In this document: in pieces, positions 1-9,162 of the stretch | How the letters are laid out: every line of letters starts with the position of its first letter | How positions within the stretch are numbered: position 1 is the stretch's first letter | DNA from: Coxiellaceae bacterium UBA1530 | GTDB lineage: Bacteria > Pseudomonadota > Gammaproteobacteria > Coxiellales > Coxiellaceae | Assembly (NCBI GenBank): GCA_002323325.1 | Contig: DCQA01000005.1 | Coordinates: 1 to 11,160 of the forward strand | Length of the DNA: 11,160 nucleotides | Direction: 5' to 3' | Program-made: the position numbers and the translations under genes | The notes under the pieces: generated by a model | The model's database searches: none | Seen by the model: only the letters and a program-made list of their open reading frames with translations | What the model was told of the DNA's origin: nothing

Positions 1-458
1 TTCTTGATGCTGATAAAGAGGGTTTCTTGCGCTCTTCTCGCTCTTTGATACAAACTATAGGGCGAGCCGCTAGGCACTTGCACGGTAAAGCAATCTTATA
101 CGCGGACAGAATAACAGGCTCAATGAAAACAGCATTAGATGAAGGCGAGCGACGTCGAGCTATTCAGTTGGCATTCAATGAAGAGAATGGTATTACACCA
201 AAATCGGTGAGTAAGCGTATTCGTGATATTCTTGAGCCTGATGAGTCAGAAGATCCATTGTCGGGTCAGGATAAGGTTCAGCAAGTTCAAGAGGAGTCCC
301 TTATCTATCAAAAAATGTCTCCCTCTGAGTTAGCTATGACGCTAGCCGACATGGAGAAGACGATGCTGAGGCACGCTGAACATTTAGAGTTCGAGCAGGC
401 AACCGAACTCAGAGATAAAATTGCCTGGATTCAGCATCACGTAATGGGAATTAATTAA
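1..458 (+). CDS. uvrB: UvrB, excinuclease ABC subunit B (3' part only)
   Basis: This is the C-terminal 151 residues of the UvrB DNA-damage recognition helicase of nucleotide excision repair. The 5' part lies outside the window, and the frame is already open at base 3. The fragment begins inside the second helicase domain: helicase motif VI reads QTIGRAARHLHGKAILYADR, with the ATP-contacting arginines. A linker follows, and then a C-terminal UVR domain (about the last 40 residues, from SPSELAMTLADMEK to ATELRDKIAWIQ). In the family this helical hairpin binds UvrC. The stop is TAA at 456-458. The fragment looks intact, and the residues match UvrB rather than UvrC because the helicase motif precedes the UVR domain. 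The next gene starts about 30-65 bases downstream on the same strand with no terminator visible between them, so cotranscription is possible. Confidence 0.96.
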   Translation, partial: LDADKEGFLRSSRSLIQTIGRAARHLHGKAILYADRITGSMKTALDEGERRRAIQLAFNEENGITPKSVSKRIRDILEPDESEDPLSGQDKVQQVQEESLIYQKMSPSELAMTLADMEKTMLRHAEHLEFEQATELRDKIAWIQHHVMGIN

Positions 459-489
459 GTCTTGTGTTTGTTGTGTCACCTCAGTTAGG

Positions 490-1131
490 ATGATTTCTTT
501 AGATTCACCAGGTTATTTTTCGATGCTTGATCAGTTTTTTTCTAGTGATGCCTTGTTGCACTGGGTACCCATCGTGGGCTATCCGGGATTGTGTGCGATT
601 GTGCTTCTGGAAATGGGATTGATCGTCGGTTGTTGTTTGCCAGGGGACAGTCTTTTGTTTACCGTTGGAATATTAGCGTCACGTGGTGTTTTCGAGATGT
701 CGATTGTCATACCGCTACTGATTATTACGGCCGTCATTGGGTATATGATGAGTTATGCCATAGGATATTATTTAGGTGCGTGGCTTTCCGGTCGTCCAGA
801 CCGTTGGTATTTCAAAGAGGAGTATCTGACAAGAACAGAAGCTTTTTACGCGCACTATGGTATACATTCACTATTTTTAGGTCGATTCATCCCTATTATT
901 CGTTCATTCATTCCAGTCACTGCAGGCATGGTGCGTATGCCGTATGGTCGATACATGCTATGTAACATTGGTGGTGCCATTGTCTGGGTGACTAGTTTGT
1001 GTGGGTTGGGTTATTTACTAGGTAGTCAGATCCCTTCCATCGATCGTTACCTACTACCAATCATCGGTGTCATTATTGGGATCTCTGTTCTTCCCGTTAT
1101 TATTCGTTGGTGGCAAGCCCGTCGTCAGTAA
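490..1131 (+). CDS. DedA family inner-membrane protein
   Basis: This is a polytopic inner-membrane protein of the DedA/VTT superfamily. Members support envelope homeostasis, proton-motive-force-linked tolerance and lipid-carrier recycling; the exact substrate of this one is not known. Of 213 residues, the N-terminal third holds the motif EMGLIVGCCLPGDSLLF (E41, D53). The later motif GRFIPIIRSFIPVTAGM holds R132 and R138. These four correspond to the residues reported essential in E. coli YqjA/YghB (E39, D51, R130, R136), so the protein is probably functional. The usual GD before the conserved YxxG segment is changed: Y85 stands where many members have Asp. The start is uncertain. The ATG at 490 has no spaced Shine-Dalgarno. 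The ATG at 523 has an AGG at 510-512, ten bases upstream, and would give 202 residues. The C-terminus is short and basic (RRQ). Confidence 0.93.
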   Translation: MISLDSPGYFSMLDQFFSSDALLHWVPIVGYPGLCAIVLLEMGLIVGCCLPGDSLLFTVGILASRGVFEMSIVIPLLIITAVIGYMMSYAIGYYLGAWLSGRPDRWYFKEEYLTRTEAFYAHYGIHSLFLGRFIPIIRSFIPVTAGMVRMPYGRYMLCNIGGAIVWVTSLCGLGYLLGSQIPSIDRYLLPIIGVIIGISVLPVIIRWWQARRQ

Positions 1132-1230
1132 GCATAATTTTACCGGTTTGATTCGCTTAAGTCTGGTATTGGCTTTCCCTATTAGCTATGATGATGGACG
1201 TAATCTATTGTTTATTATGGAAGAATAGAG

Positions 1231-2517
1231 GTGCTCAGGGTGAAAGGACTATCATCAATAAAGTCATTCCATTGGGGAATCGTCATCTTAGTCTGTGGTT
1301 TATCTATTTTGACTTTGATGCATGTCTTTCGCCATGAACCTGCGCGTCTTCCTCAGAAAGAAAAGCAATGGCCAGTTCATGCCATGACTTTACCTAAGCC
1401 AAGTTCACATACGCCTCATCTATTTTTATACGGCAAAGTCGATCATTCGAGTTTAGTACAGCTTTCCTCCGCGGTATCAACTTCTGTCCAAGATGTTCTA
1501 GTTAAAGAGGGTGACCGAGTAACTTCGGGTCAGTTGCTCATTCAATTAGATGATCATGAGTTTCAATTAACCAAGAAAATCCATCAGGCTGACCTGACAC
1601 ATGTTAAATCCGAGTTGACATCAGAGCAACTTAATCTTGATCGACTACAACACAACATCAAGCATCAAAAACAGTTACTGGATTTAGTGCAAGCTTCTTT
1701 AGAGCGCTATCAATCTCTAACAGGGAAGAAATACGTCAGCCAAGAGGAGTTAAACGTTAAGCAGAGGGAGTTTAATCTTCGTTCCATTCAATACAAAGAT
1801 AGTTTGCATGAGATTGATCAAAGTCATCAGCAATTGGTACGACTGTCTAGTCGCATTGAAAAAATCCAACACCAAGTCGATCAAGACAATATCAATATTG
1901 ACAGCTGCAGTATTGTCACACCAGTGTCAGGTCAAATAACACAATTACCCACTGTGGTTGGTGAGGAAGTATTATCAGGTCACCTTTTAACTGAAGTGAT
2001 GCCAACGCTCAACAAAGAGGTCCATGTTATTATACCAAGTATTAAAGTACCTTTGATTACAAAAGCAATAAATAAAGGAGATAGAATCACAGCTGAATGG
2101 CGATCTCAGAGTGATGTTGCTTCATTAAGCCTTGTACGATTAACACCATATGTGGCGCCAGGGCAAGCCGGCCAAGAGGCGATATTTTCAGTAGACCCCG
2201 AAGATGCGGCTGATTTTGTCATGGGCACGCATGCTGCTGTTGTGATCAACCTACCCACAGTAGACAATAGTTTTATAGTTCCTGAATCAGCGCTGTATCA
2301 TCAACAACAAATTTATAAGATTGATGATAATCGATTGCGCGCGGTCAATGTCGTCGTGATGGGTTCTATTTATCAGAATAAGCAACGTGATTATGTGATT
2401 CAAACAGAAGAACTGAGTCCTAATCAATCAATTTTAGTATCACAAATTCCACAGGCAGTAACTGGTTTAAAAGTCTCAGTTAAAAAGACCCGTCAGAGGT
2501 TGAATGATGCAGGATAA
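1231..2517 (+). CDS. RND efflux periplasmic adaptor (membrane fusion protein, HlyD/AcrA-like)
   Basis: This is the periplasmic adaptor of a tripartite efflux pump, bridging the RND permease encoded next and an outer-membrane channel. Residues 14-33 form one N-terminal membrane anchor, and no lipobox is evident. The first half of the lipoyl domain is at about 85-108 (VQDVLVKEGDRVTSGQLLIQ). A Gln/Lys/Leu-rich coiled-coil hairpin covers about 110-220. The second lipoyl half is at about 225-257 (IVTPVSGQITQLPTVVGEEV). Beta-barrel and membrane-proximal domains follow to residue 428. The GTG start at 1231 is preceded by GGAAG at 1219-1223 with a 7-base gap. A GTG at 1240 with AGAGG upstream is an alternative. 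The 3' end overlaps the permease gene by 11 bases, so translation is probably coupled. A TATGAT at 1187-1192 could be a -10 box, but I see no convincing -35. The substrate cannot be told from sequence. Confidence 0.93.
   Translation: MLRVKGLSSIKSFHWGIVILVCGLSILTLMHVFRHEPARLPQKEKQWPVHAMTLPKPSSHTPHLFLYGKVDHSSLVQLSSAVSTSVQDVLVKEGDRVTSGQLLIQLDDHEFQLTKKIHQADLTHVKSELTSEQLNLDRLQHNIKHQKQLLDLVQASLERYQSLTGKKYVSQEELNVKQREFNLRSIQYKDSLHEIDQSHQQLVRLSSRIEKIQHQVDQDNINIDSCSIVTPVSGQITQLPTVVGEEVLSGHLLTEVMPTLNKEVHVIIPSIKVPLITKAINKGDRITAEWRSQSDVASLSLVRLTPYVAPGQAGQEAIFSVDPEDAADFVMGTHAAVVINLPTVDNSFIVPESALYHQQQIYKIDDNRLRAVNVVVMGSIYQNKQRDYVIQTEELSPNQSILVSQIPQAVTGLKVSVKKTRQRLNDAG
2495..2500 (+). promoter_or_regulatory. 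Ribosome-binding site of the RND permease gene
   Basis: AGAGGT lies inside the 3' end of the adaptor gene. It is only four bases from the ATG at 2504 but seven from the ATG at 2507, so it favours the second ATG as the true start. Its position within the upstream gene implies translational coupling. Confidence 0.55.
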
Positions 2518-5500
2518 AAAATTTTCTTTGATAGAGTTTTTTATCAGTCACCGCCTGGCCGCGAATCTGTTGATAGCAATATTTATTTTACTGGGCTTGA
2601 TTGGTCTTACTCAGCTCAACACACGATTTTTGCCAAAATTTTCTATGGATACGGTGGTGATTTCTGTTGTTTGGCCTGGTGCTAGTCCCGCCGATGTTGA
2701 GAGTGCTTTAACAACCCCTATCGAGAAGCAGCTGGCGAGCCTGGATAACGTTCTCAGAATGAGTTCGGTATCCAGTCTGGGTCTATCGATGATTGTTATA
2801 GAGTTCAATCGTGGTACCAATATGACTCGAGCTTCTCAGGAAATTAGAGATCGAGTTAATTTAGTACCGAATTGGCCTGCTGAAAGTAAGCCTCCAGAGG
2901 TATCATTGGTTCAACTATATGATCCTGTCGCTAACGTCATCATTTCTACTCAGGATCATTCACGTACCTTGCGTCATTGGGCGCAGCAAGCGCAGCTTGA
3001 ATTGCTTGATAATGGCGTAGACAAAGTTGATATTTCAGGTATGCCTGATGAGGAGATTCAACTAACGGTTGCTGCTGATCAACTATTGTCATTGCAGCAG
3101 CATTTGGGTGAAATTGCGGCATTAGTTAATGATCAAAGCCGTGATATTTCGGCAGGTTTAATCAAATCACCGAGTTATCAGCAAGGCATACGATCGAATT
3201 CAAAAGTACAGTCTGTGAACGATTTAATGCAACTACCCATTGTGTCGGGTGACAAGCAATCAGTCATACGTTTACTTCACCTTATGGGATTAACTCAACA
3301 ACCCATTGAGCATGAGAACACGATTATGTACAAAGGGCAGCCTGCTATTGAGTTAGCGGTTTTACGATCTCAACAAACCGATACGTTAACCGCTGCGAAG
3401 AAACTGAAGCAATGGGTTGTTCAGGCCCAGAAGGAATGGCCTTCTAGTGTCACGATTCATGTTCATTTTGAGTTTTGGAAGAATATAAAAGAACGTATCA
3501 ATGTTTTATTGGAAAATGGAACAGTGGGCTTGTTGTTGATATTGATCCTTTTATTTTTATTTCTTGTCACTCGTGTTGCGGTTTGGGTTGCATTTGCGGT
3601 CCCATTATCAATTTTCGGCGCGATTTTTTGTTTGTGGGTGTTCAATGGTTCAATCAATATGGTCAGTTTATTTGCACTGATCATGACGCTGGGTATTATT
3701 GTTGACGATACGATTGTCGTTGCTGAAGAGGGCGTTCGTCTGTATCAAGAAGGCATGACCCCATATCAAGCGGCATTACAAGGTGCTCAACGGATGTGGG
3801 TGCCTATAGCAACATCATCATTAACAACGCTCGCTGCCTTTTCACCGTTATTATTTTTGAGTGGTAAGATGGGAGAGATTCTAAACGCCATACCCTTGGT
3901 AGTTGTTTGCGTTATTATCGCATCGTTGGTCGAATGTTTTTTAATACTACCTAATCATGTGATGAAAAGCTTAGAAAAGACTACTAAGTCACCCCCGCCT
4001 CGATATCGAATATGGTTAGATCATGCATTCCTTCAGGTTAAACACCACTATCATCAGGTATTGTCATGGTGCATGAAACATAAATCAATTGTTTTTAGTG
4101 GAGTTCTAGTTTCTATTCTTTTATCGGTTGGGTTGATAACCAGTAATCGACTAACTTTTTCATTTTTCCCGTCACCCGACAGTAATCGTGTTAGTGCAGA
4201 TATAACATTTAATGGTGGAGTTTCGCAAAAACAGATGGGGGATTATCTCAATCAAGTAGAGCAAGCTGCCCGACAAGCCGATCGCTCCTTATCTTCATCA
4301 AAACCACTGATTACGGCTATGGTTCAGTATTTTTATCGATCTACAGAACCTTATGATAGACGAAGTCCCAAGCGAATTGCCTCTATTGCTGTTGAATTAG
4401 TTTCACCTGAGGATCGTCGTATCACTAATCAAGCATTCGTTAATGCCTGGGAGCAGCGTGTTAAACATGTCCCATGGGTCGAAGGTGTACGGATTAATTC
4501 TTCACGAAAAGGAATGCCTGGATCTGATATTGATATCGCTGTTTATGGGGCTAAGCCAATGCAGCTCAAACAAGCTGCTCTAGAATTACAGGATAGTTTG
4601 AAAAAGTATCAAGGTGTTTACAATATCACTGATTCCATGCCGTTTGCACAGTATGAGTATGTCTTTAAACTGAATACAGAAGCGCAGGCTTTAGGTTTGA
4701 CAACACAGGAGATTGGTTCACAAGTGCGTGCTGCGTTTAATGGTGTGCTTGTGCAGACCTTCTATAAAGGTCAGGATCGAATTGATATTCGATTAAAACT
4801 GAAGCCTAATGATCAATCAGAGTTAACTTCGCTTGAAAACTTACCCATCAAAACATCAGAAAATCAAGTTATCCCATTGGCCTCATTAGTATCAATACAG
4901 CAACAAAAAGCCTTTGACAGCTTGCAACACTTGGATAGGCGACAAGTGATCACTGTTAATGCTGAGGTCGATCGTGGGCAGGGCAACACACGACAAATTA
5001 TACAGAGAGTGATGCAGGACGATTTACCAGGCTTAATTGAAAAATACGGAGTCAGCTATGAACTTAAAGGCCGCTCAATGGAAGAAGAGCAAACATTACG
5101 AGAAATGAAAGTCGCTGTTTGTGTTATGTTAGTTATGATTTATATTATTCTTGCCTGGGCATCGTCATCTTATGTCTGGCCATTATTAGTCATGGTTGCC
5201 ATTCCGCTTGGTCTGCAAGGTGCTATTTGGGGGCATTGGCTGTTGGGGCGTGAGCTCACTATTTTATCGTTGTTTGGTTTTTGTGGTCTAGCAGGTATTG
5301 TGATCAATGACTCTATTATTTTACTATTTCGCTATAAAGAGCTTTTAGCTTTGGGTATGCAAAAAACCGAGGCTATAGTGGAGGCCAGTTGTCAACGTAT
5401 GCGGCCCGTTTTGTTGACTTCAATCACCACCATCGCGGGTTTGTTACCACTACTATTTGAGCGCTCTATGCAGGCTCAATTTCTAATTCCCATGGCGATT

Positions 5501-5581
5501 TCCATCTGTTTTGGTCTGCTATTTGCCACCGTATTAATTTTAGTGGTTATCCCTGCGTTGGTGTCACTGTCGGAGGGGTGA
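2507..5581 (+). CDS. RND family efflux permease (HAE-type, AcrB/MexB relatives)
   Basis: This is the proton-driven inner-membrane pump of the efflux system, working with the adaptor encoded just upstream. At 1024 residues it has the family's usual length. TM1 is near residues 15-35 (HRLAANLLIAIFILLGLIGL). A first periplasmic porter loop follows and then the TM2-TM6 block from about residue 330. TM4 contains GIIVDDTIVVAEE with the paired proton-relay aspartates D400 and D401 (AcrB D407/D408). TM7 is near 530, a second periplasmic loop follows, and TM8-TM12 run from about 865. In TM10 the segment GIVINDSIILL has Asn-Asp where AcrB has the relay lysine K940. This pattern is known from a separate clade of RND pumps, so it need not mean inactivity. 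The start at ATG 2507 is chosen from the AGAGGT site; ATG 2504 is the alternative. No outer-membrane factor gene lies alongside. The substrate is unknown. Confidence 0.95.
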   Translation: MQDKKFSLIEFFISHRLAANLLIAIFILLGLIGLTQLNTRFLPKFSMDTVVISVVWPGASPADVESALTTPIEKQLASLDNVLRMSSVSSLGLSMIVIEFNRGTNMTRASQEIRDRVNLVPNWPAESKPPEVSLVQLYDPVANVIISTQDHSRTLRHWAQQAQLELLDNGVDKVDISGMPDEEIQLTVAADQLLSLQQHLGEIAALVNDQSRDISAGLIKSPSYQQGIRSNSKVQSVNDLMQLPIVSGDKQSVIRLLHLMGLTQQPIEHENTIMYKGQPAIELAVLRSQQTDTLTAAKKLKQWVVQAQKEWPSSVTIHVHFEFWKNIKERINVLLENGTVGLLLILILLFLFLVTRVAVWVAFAVPLSIFGAIFCLWVFNGSINMVSLFALIMTLGIIVDDTIVVAEEGVRLYQEGMTPYQAALQGAQRMWVPIATSSLTTLAAFSPLLFLSGKMGEILNAIPLVVVCVIIASLVECFLILPNHVMKSLEKTTKSPPPRYRIWLDHAFLQVKHHYHQVLSWCMKHKSIVFSGVLVSILLSVGLITSNRLTFSFFPSPDSNRVSADITFNGGVSQKQMGDYLNQVEQAARQADRSLSSSKPLITAMVQYFYRSTEPYDRRSPKRIASIAVELVSPEDRRITNQAFVNAWEQRVKHVPWVEGVRINSSRKGMPGSDIDIAVYGAKPMQLKQAALELQDSLKKYQGVYNITDSMPFAQYEYVFKLNTEAQALGLTTQEIGSQVRAAFNGVLVQTFYKGQDRIDIRLKLKPNDQSELTSLENLPIKTSENQVIPLASLVSIQQQKAFDSLQHLDRRQVITVNAEVDRGQGNTRQIIQRVMQDDLPGLIEKYGVSYELKGRSMEEEQTLREMKVAVCVMLVMIYIILAWASSSYVWPLLVMVAIPLGLQGAIWGHWLLGRELTILSLFGFCGLAGIVINDSIILLFRYKELLALGMQKTEAIVEASCQRMRPVLLTSITTIAGLLPLLFERSMQAQFLIPMAISICFGLLFATVLILVVIPALVSLSEG

Positions 5582-5641
5582 TGTGGAGTGTTATTAGCAA
5601 GGAATAGACATGGGTTTTAATTGACCATCCAGGTTGACAGT

Positions 5642-5669
5642 TTTACTTAACGTGTTGAATGCGTATAAT
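5642..5669 (+). promoter_or_regulatory. Sigma-70 type promoter for the unknown gene and lepB
   Basis: A perfect -10 box TATAAT stands at 5664-5669. Sixteen bases upstream, TTTACT at 5642-5647 matches the -35 consensus at four of six positions. A perfect TTGACA at 5634-5639 is also present, but it is 24 bases from the -10, too far for standard spacing. Transcription would begin near 5676, giving a leader of about 33 bases before the GTG at 5709. The promoter sits in the only real gap between the RND gene and lepB, so it probably drives both downstream genes. Confidence 0.55.
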
Positions 5670-5696
5670 CAAAAGCATTGTTTTTTTATGCATTTA

Positions 5697-5702
5697 AAAG
5701 GA
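5697..5702 (+). promoter_or_regulatory. Ribosome-binding site setting a GTG start
   Basis: AAGGAG lies six bases before the GTG at 5709. It decides the start of the 147-residue protein against the in-frame TTG at 5634, which lies within the promoter region, and the ATG at 5688, which precedes the site. Confidence 0.7.
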
Positions 5703-5708
5703 GCTGTT

Positions 5709-6152
5709 GTGCAGTCAAGTTCGACCCTTTCACAAACCGTTGCCGTAATTGTTGCGGTAATATCAGTGCTCGTGTTAACGCATTTTGTCCCTCAGCAATC
5801 CTTTTATCCCCACGGTATCGTACTGCCTGCTAAACAGGTCAGGCCTGCGACTCAGCCCGATACGGTTAGAATTTATCAAGTATTGCCTAATACAGCTCAG
5901 AAGCTTGGTCGATTAAGTATCGAGATGCATGCAGCTAAGGGTCGGAACCAGCGTGTCGATGAGGCCCGAATCATTGCCAAAGCGCAATCATTAGCTTCAT
6001 CAGTTGGTGCTAATGGAATGGTGTTTGATTTAATGTATGGCGGCAGCCCTGAAGGCTCGGCGTTAAATAATTACTACCTGATGGGGTATGCTATTTATGC
6101 ATCAGTGCCTGATGAGCTAAACATCAATTTTATTTCTCCAATAGAATCTTAA
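5709..6152 (+). CDS. Membrane-anchored protein of unknown function, upstream of lepB
   Basis: I do not recognise this 147-residue protein. Residues 8-26 (SQTVAVIVAVISVLVLTHF) form one N-terminal membrane segment, so the rest is probably a periplasmic domain held by a signal anchor. The domain has a central helix-like stretch, VDEARIIAKAQSLASSVGAN, followed by GMVFDLMYGG and NNYYLMGYAIYA. Such an Ala-rich helix plus 'GAN-hydrophobic strand' pattern is seen in small periplasmic alpha/beta domains that collect repeats of aliphatic strands (for example RcsF- or YbjQ-like folds). That comparison is only by eye. The GTG start is fixed by AAGGAG at 5697-5702. The gene ends nine bases before the lepB ATG at 6161 and shares its promoter, so a link to protein export or envelope maintenance is possible but unproven. 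Confidence 0.82.
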   Translation: MQSSSTLSQTVAVIVAVISVLVLTHFVPQQSFYPHGIVLPAKQVRPATQPDTVRIYQVLPNTAQKLGRLSIEMHAAKGRNQRVDEARIIAKAQSLASSVGANGMVFDLMYGGSPEGSALNNYYLMGYAIYASVPDELNINFISPIES

Positions 6153-6166
6153 ATAAGGTTATGAAT

Positions 6167-6976
6167 ATGTCTTTCAACTTCCCTTTAATTCTACTAGTTC
6201 TCACGGTTTTTAGTGGTGTCATTATTCTTGTGGATGGATGTTTCATGCTTTGGCGTCGGAGACTGGGCATTGTGCCTCGTTCGTCATTGCCACCAGTCAT
6301 TGATTATGCACGTGCCTTTTTTCCAATTTTATTGATTGTTTTATTGATACGTTCTTTTATCGTACAGCCATTCCGTGTGCCGACGGGTTCTTTATCTCCG
6401 ACCATATTACCCGGTGATATGATTGTTGTGACTCAATATAACTACGGATTACACTGGCCTGTATGGGACACAACGCTGAAAAAAATTGGCTATCCTAAGC
6501 GTGGTGAAATTGCCTTGTTTCGTTATCCGGTTAATCCGATAGTGCCTTTTGTCAAGCGTGTTGTCGGTGTGCCAGGTGATCGTATTAGTTATATTGATAA
6601 GGTTTTTTATATTAATGGCAAGCGAGCCGACCAAAAATACCTCGGCAAGTCAACAGAGTTTAGCCAAAGTGGCCGCTCTTGGCCAGTGAAGGTGTATGAA
6701 GAGAACTTAGAGGGTATCGTTCATAAAATTTACCGTAATCCTAAACGACCTGGTATCGATTTTCACGATGTGGTTGTTCCTCCAGGTTATTACATGATGG
6801 TGGGTGATAATCGTGATAACTCTGATGACAGTCGAGCGTGGGGATTTGTTTCGCAGAATGATTTTATTGGCAAGGCACGTTTTATTTGGATGAGCTGGAA
6901 TTCACATGCGGATTGGTTTCATAAGATCCGTTGGAATCGAATCGGTAATGGTTTAGACCAATCTATCTCAGATTAG
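6167..6976 (+). CDS. lepB: Signal peptidase I (leader peptidase)
   Basis: This is the inner-membrane serine protease that removes signal peptides from Sec- and Tat-exported preproteins. Two N-terminal membrane segments (about residues 5-25 and 48-65) precede a periplasmic catalytic domain. The box PFRVPTGSLSPTILPGD carries the catalytic Ser75, and the box FVKRVVGVPGDRI carries the general-base Lys130. The late box GDNRDNSDDSRAWG is the family's conserved C-terminal motif. At 269 residues it is a typical proteobacterial length. AAGG at 6155-6158 is eight bases from the ATG at 6167 but only two from the ATG at 6161, so I choose 6167; the residue numbers follow that start. It follows the unknown membrane-anchored gene in one operon. 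Neither lepA nor rnc, common lepB neighbours, is present here, so the locus is rearranged relative to that arrangement. The stop is TAG. Confidence 0.96.
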   Translation: MSFNFPLILLVLTVFSGVIILVDGCFMLWRRRLGIVPRSSLPPVIDYARAFFPILLIVLLIRSFIVQPFRVPTGSLSPTILPGDMIVVTQYNYGLHWPVWDTTLKKIGYPKRGEIALFRYPVNPIVPFVKRVVGVPGDRISYIDKVFYINGKRADQKYLGKSTEFSQSGRSWPVKVYEENLEGIVHKIYRNPKRPGIDFHDVVVPPGYYMMVGDNRDNSDDSRAWGFVSQNDFIGKARFIWMSWNSHADWFHKIRWNRIGNGLDQSISD

Positions 6977-7087
6977 GGGCTGTTTCCAATGAATGATGAA
7001 AACTTTGCGAGTCGATGACTCAATAATAGCCGCGCTCATTCGCCCTTGCTAATAACAACCTCTCTGCATTTGCCTTCTTTTTGTGGG
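6977..7087. other. Short non-coding junction, possible dispersed-repeat or mobile-element edge
   Basis: This stretch separates the convergent lepB and His-rich membrane-protein genes. It begins directly after the lepB stop with GGGGCTGTTTCC. By eye it is more GC-balanced than the AT-rich sequence further right, with runs such as TAGCCGCGCTCATTCGCCC. That look recalls the ends of small insertion sequences or dispersed repeats, but I see no matching inverted end in the window. It contains a small inverted repeat at 7009-7021 and no T-rich intrinsic terminator for lepB. Confidence 0.3.
7009..7021. repeat. Small inverted repeat between convergent genes
   Basis: GAGTC, GAT, GACTC forms a perfect 5-bp stem with a 3-base loop. 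Read on the - strand it is followed by GCAAAGTTTTC, which could make a weak terminator for the His-rich gene. On the + strand there is no T tract. It could equally be chance. Confidence 0.3.
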
Positions 7088-8287
<1,200 letters not shown>

Positions 8288-8780
8288 GTTTATTCAGCCA
8301 GATTGTATTCAAAGAGGTGATTAAGCCAGAACGTATCATGTGCTGCAATCATCCTAAAAGAATTAATATTACCTTAATCCGGTGAGGTAACTTTATGAAT
8401 CCAGGCCTACGCTTTATCGGGTGTCTTCGTCGACTATGGTCTTGTTCTTAGGCTGCAAATTATTAGGATCTTAGCTCCCCCATCAGAATATGCAATCAGC
8501 TATTCAACCTTAATCTTGCTAATCGATATTTTTACTGTTTTTGAACGATTAGGCAGCGACAAAAAAATATACTATTACTAGTATGTAAGCACGAAAGTAG
8601 AGGCATAATGACTGATCAATACACTATAAGAATTTCTGTATGACCGTATAGACGTTCATCTGCAGTGAGTAATATTCACAATCAATCGCACAGCGTTATA
8701 TCGGGGCATTAGAATTTTTAAATACCACAGTGAAAATCCACCTATTAGCTTTTATCTAGTAGCATATTTTTACTGATAAT

Positions 8781-8909
8781 TTATTTTTGTTGGCACACAT
8801 GACAACCAGCGGTGTCCATTAACCAGGTTTGCCACTTGGAAAAACCGTTGTTAAAGCATTGCTAGGTCGTAGTATGACCAATGATGTGAATTATTTGATG
8901 TTTATCCAT
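8781..8909 (-). pseudogene. Small CHVC-containing gene interrupted by an amber codon
   Basis: An ATG at 8909 follows a very strong ribosome site (GGGAGG, 8915-8920) with a 5-base gap. The frame reads MDKHQIIHIIGHTTT, then TAG at 8862-8864, then continues in the same frame for 26 codons (QCFNNGFSKWQTW, then LMDTAGCHVCQQK) to a TAA at 8781-8783. The part after the stop is rich in Trp, Cys and His and ends in a Cys-x-x-Cys pair, which looks like real protein rather than random AT-rich translation. I do not know the family. It is either a small gene killed by one nonsense mutation, a 15-residue peptide followed by chance open frame, or a read-through case. Other genes in the window end in TAG (lepB, the kinase), so amber works as a stop here. 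Confidence 0.4.
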
Positions 8910-8914
8910 GATAT

Positions 8915-8920
8915 CCTCCC
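8915..8920 (-). promoter_or_regulatory. Strong ribosome-binding site of the interrupted small gene
   Basis: Read on the - strand this is GGGAGG, five bases before the ATG at 8909. It is the strongest Shine-Dalgarno in the right half of the window and is the main reason to believe a gene once started here. Confidence 0.5.
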
Positions 8921-9162
8921 GATTAAGAGTCTTTATGCGATATAAGTCACAAAGAGAACATCTGTATACATACTTGAATATGATTCTACTGATAAGTTAA
9001 ATACATTTACAATACTCTTCCTATTAGTCTACTTAGTTAAGTTTTTTCTTGATAGTTTGCGAGTGATCTCTTAATTAAATCGTACTTTCTATGATGTTTT
9101 AATATAAGGGTAAGTGATAGATTTACAAATCGTACCTTGTTCTAAAAATTGTATTCATCGAC

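Larger units (their letters stand above)
8288..9162. other. Gene-poor interval with one broken small gene
   Basis: These 875 bases lie between two - strand genes. The only supported coding remnant is the 42-codon frame at 8781-8909. Two very short + strand frames have plausible ribosome sites: 8395-8451 (18 residues, after GAGGTAAC) and 8608-8643 (11 residues, after TAGAGG). Neither has any recognisable sequence. The patch at about 8395-8455 is visibly richer in G+C than its surroundings. A loose inverted repeat (CTAATCG at about 8519, CGATTAG at about 8546) has a loop too large for a terminator. No RNA gene is recognised. Confidence 0.5.

Noticed and set aside
591..965. Alternative + strand frame inside the DedA gene
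   Set aside because: A shadow frame. The DedA frame carries the conserved E, D and R motifs throughout.
3463..3705. Short frames on both strands within the RND permease gene
   Set aside because: Shadows of the permease, whose TM2-TM4 block with the DD motif occupies this DNA.
5634..5708. N-terminal extension of the unknown gene from a TTG at 5634
   Set aside because: The TTG lies upstream of the promoter's -10 box, and the AAGGAG at 5697-5702 points to the GTG at 5709.
8395..8451. 18-residue + strand frame after GAGGTAAC
   Set aside because: Too short, with no recognisable sequence and no regulated gene downstream for a leader peptide. Kept only in the interval description.
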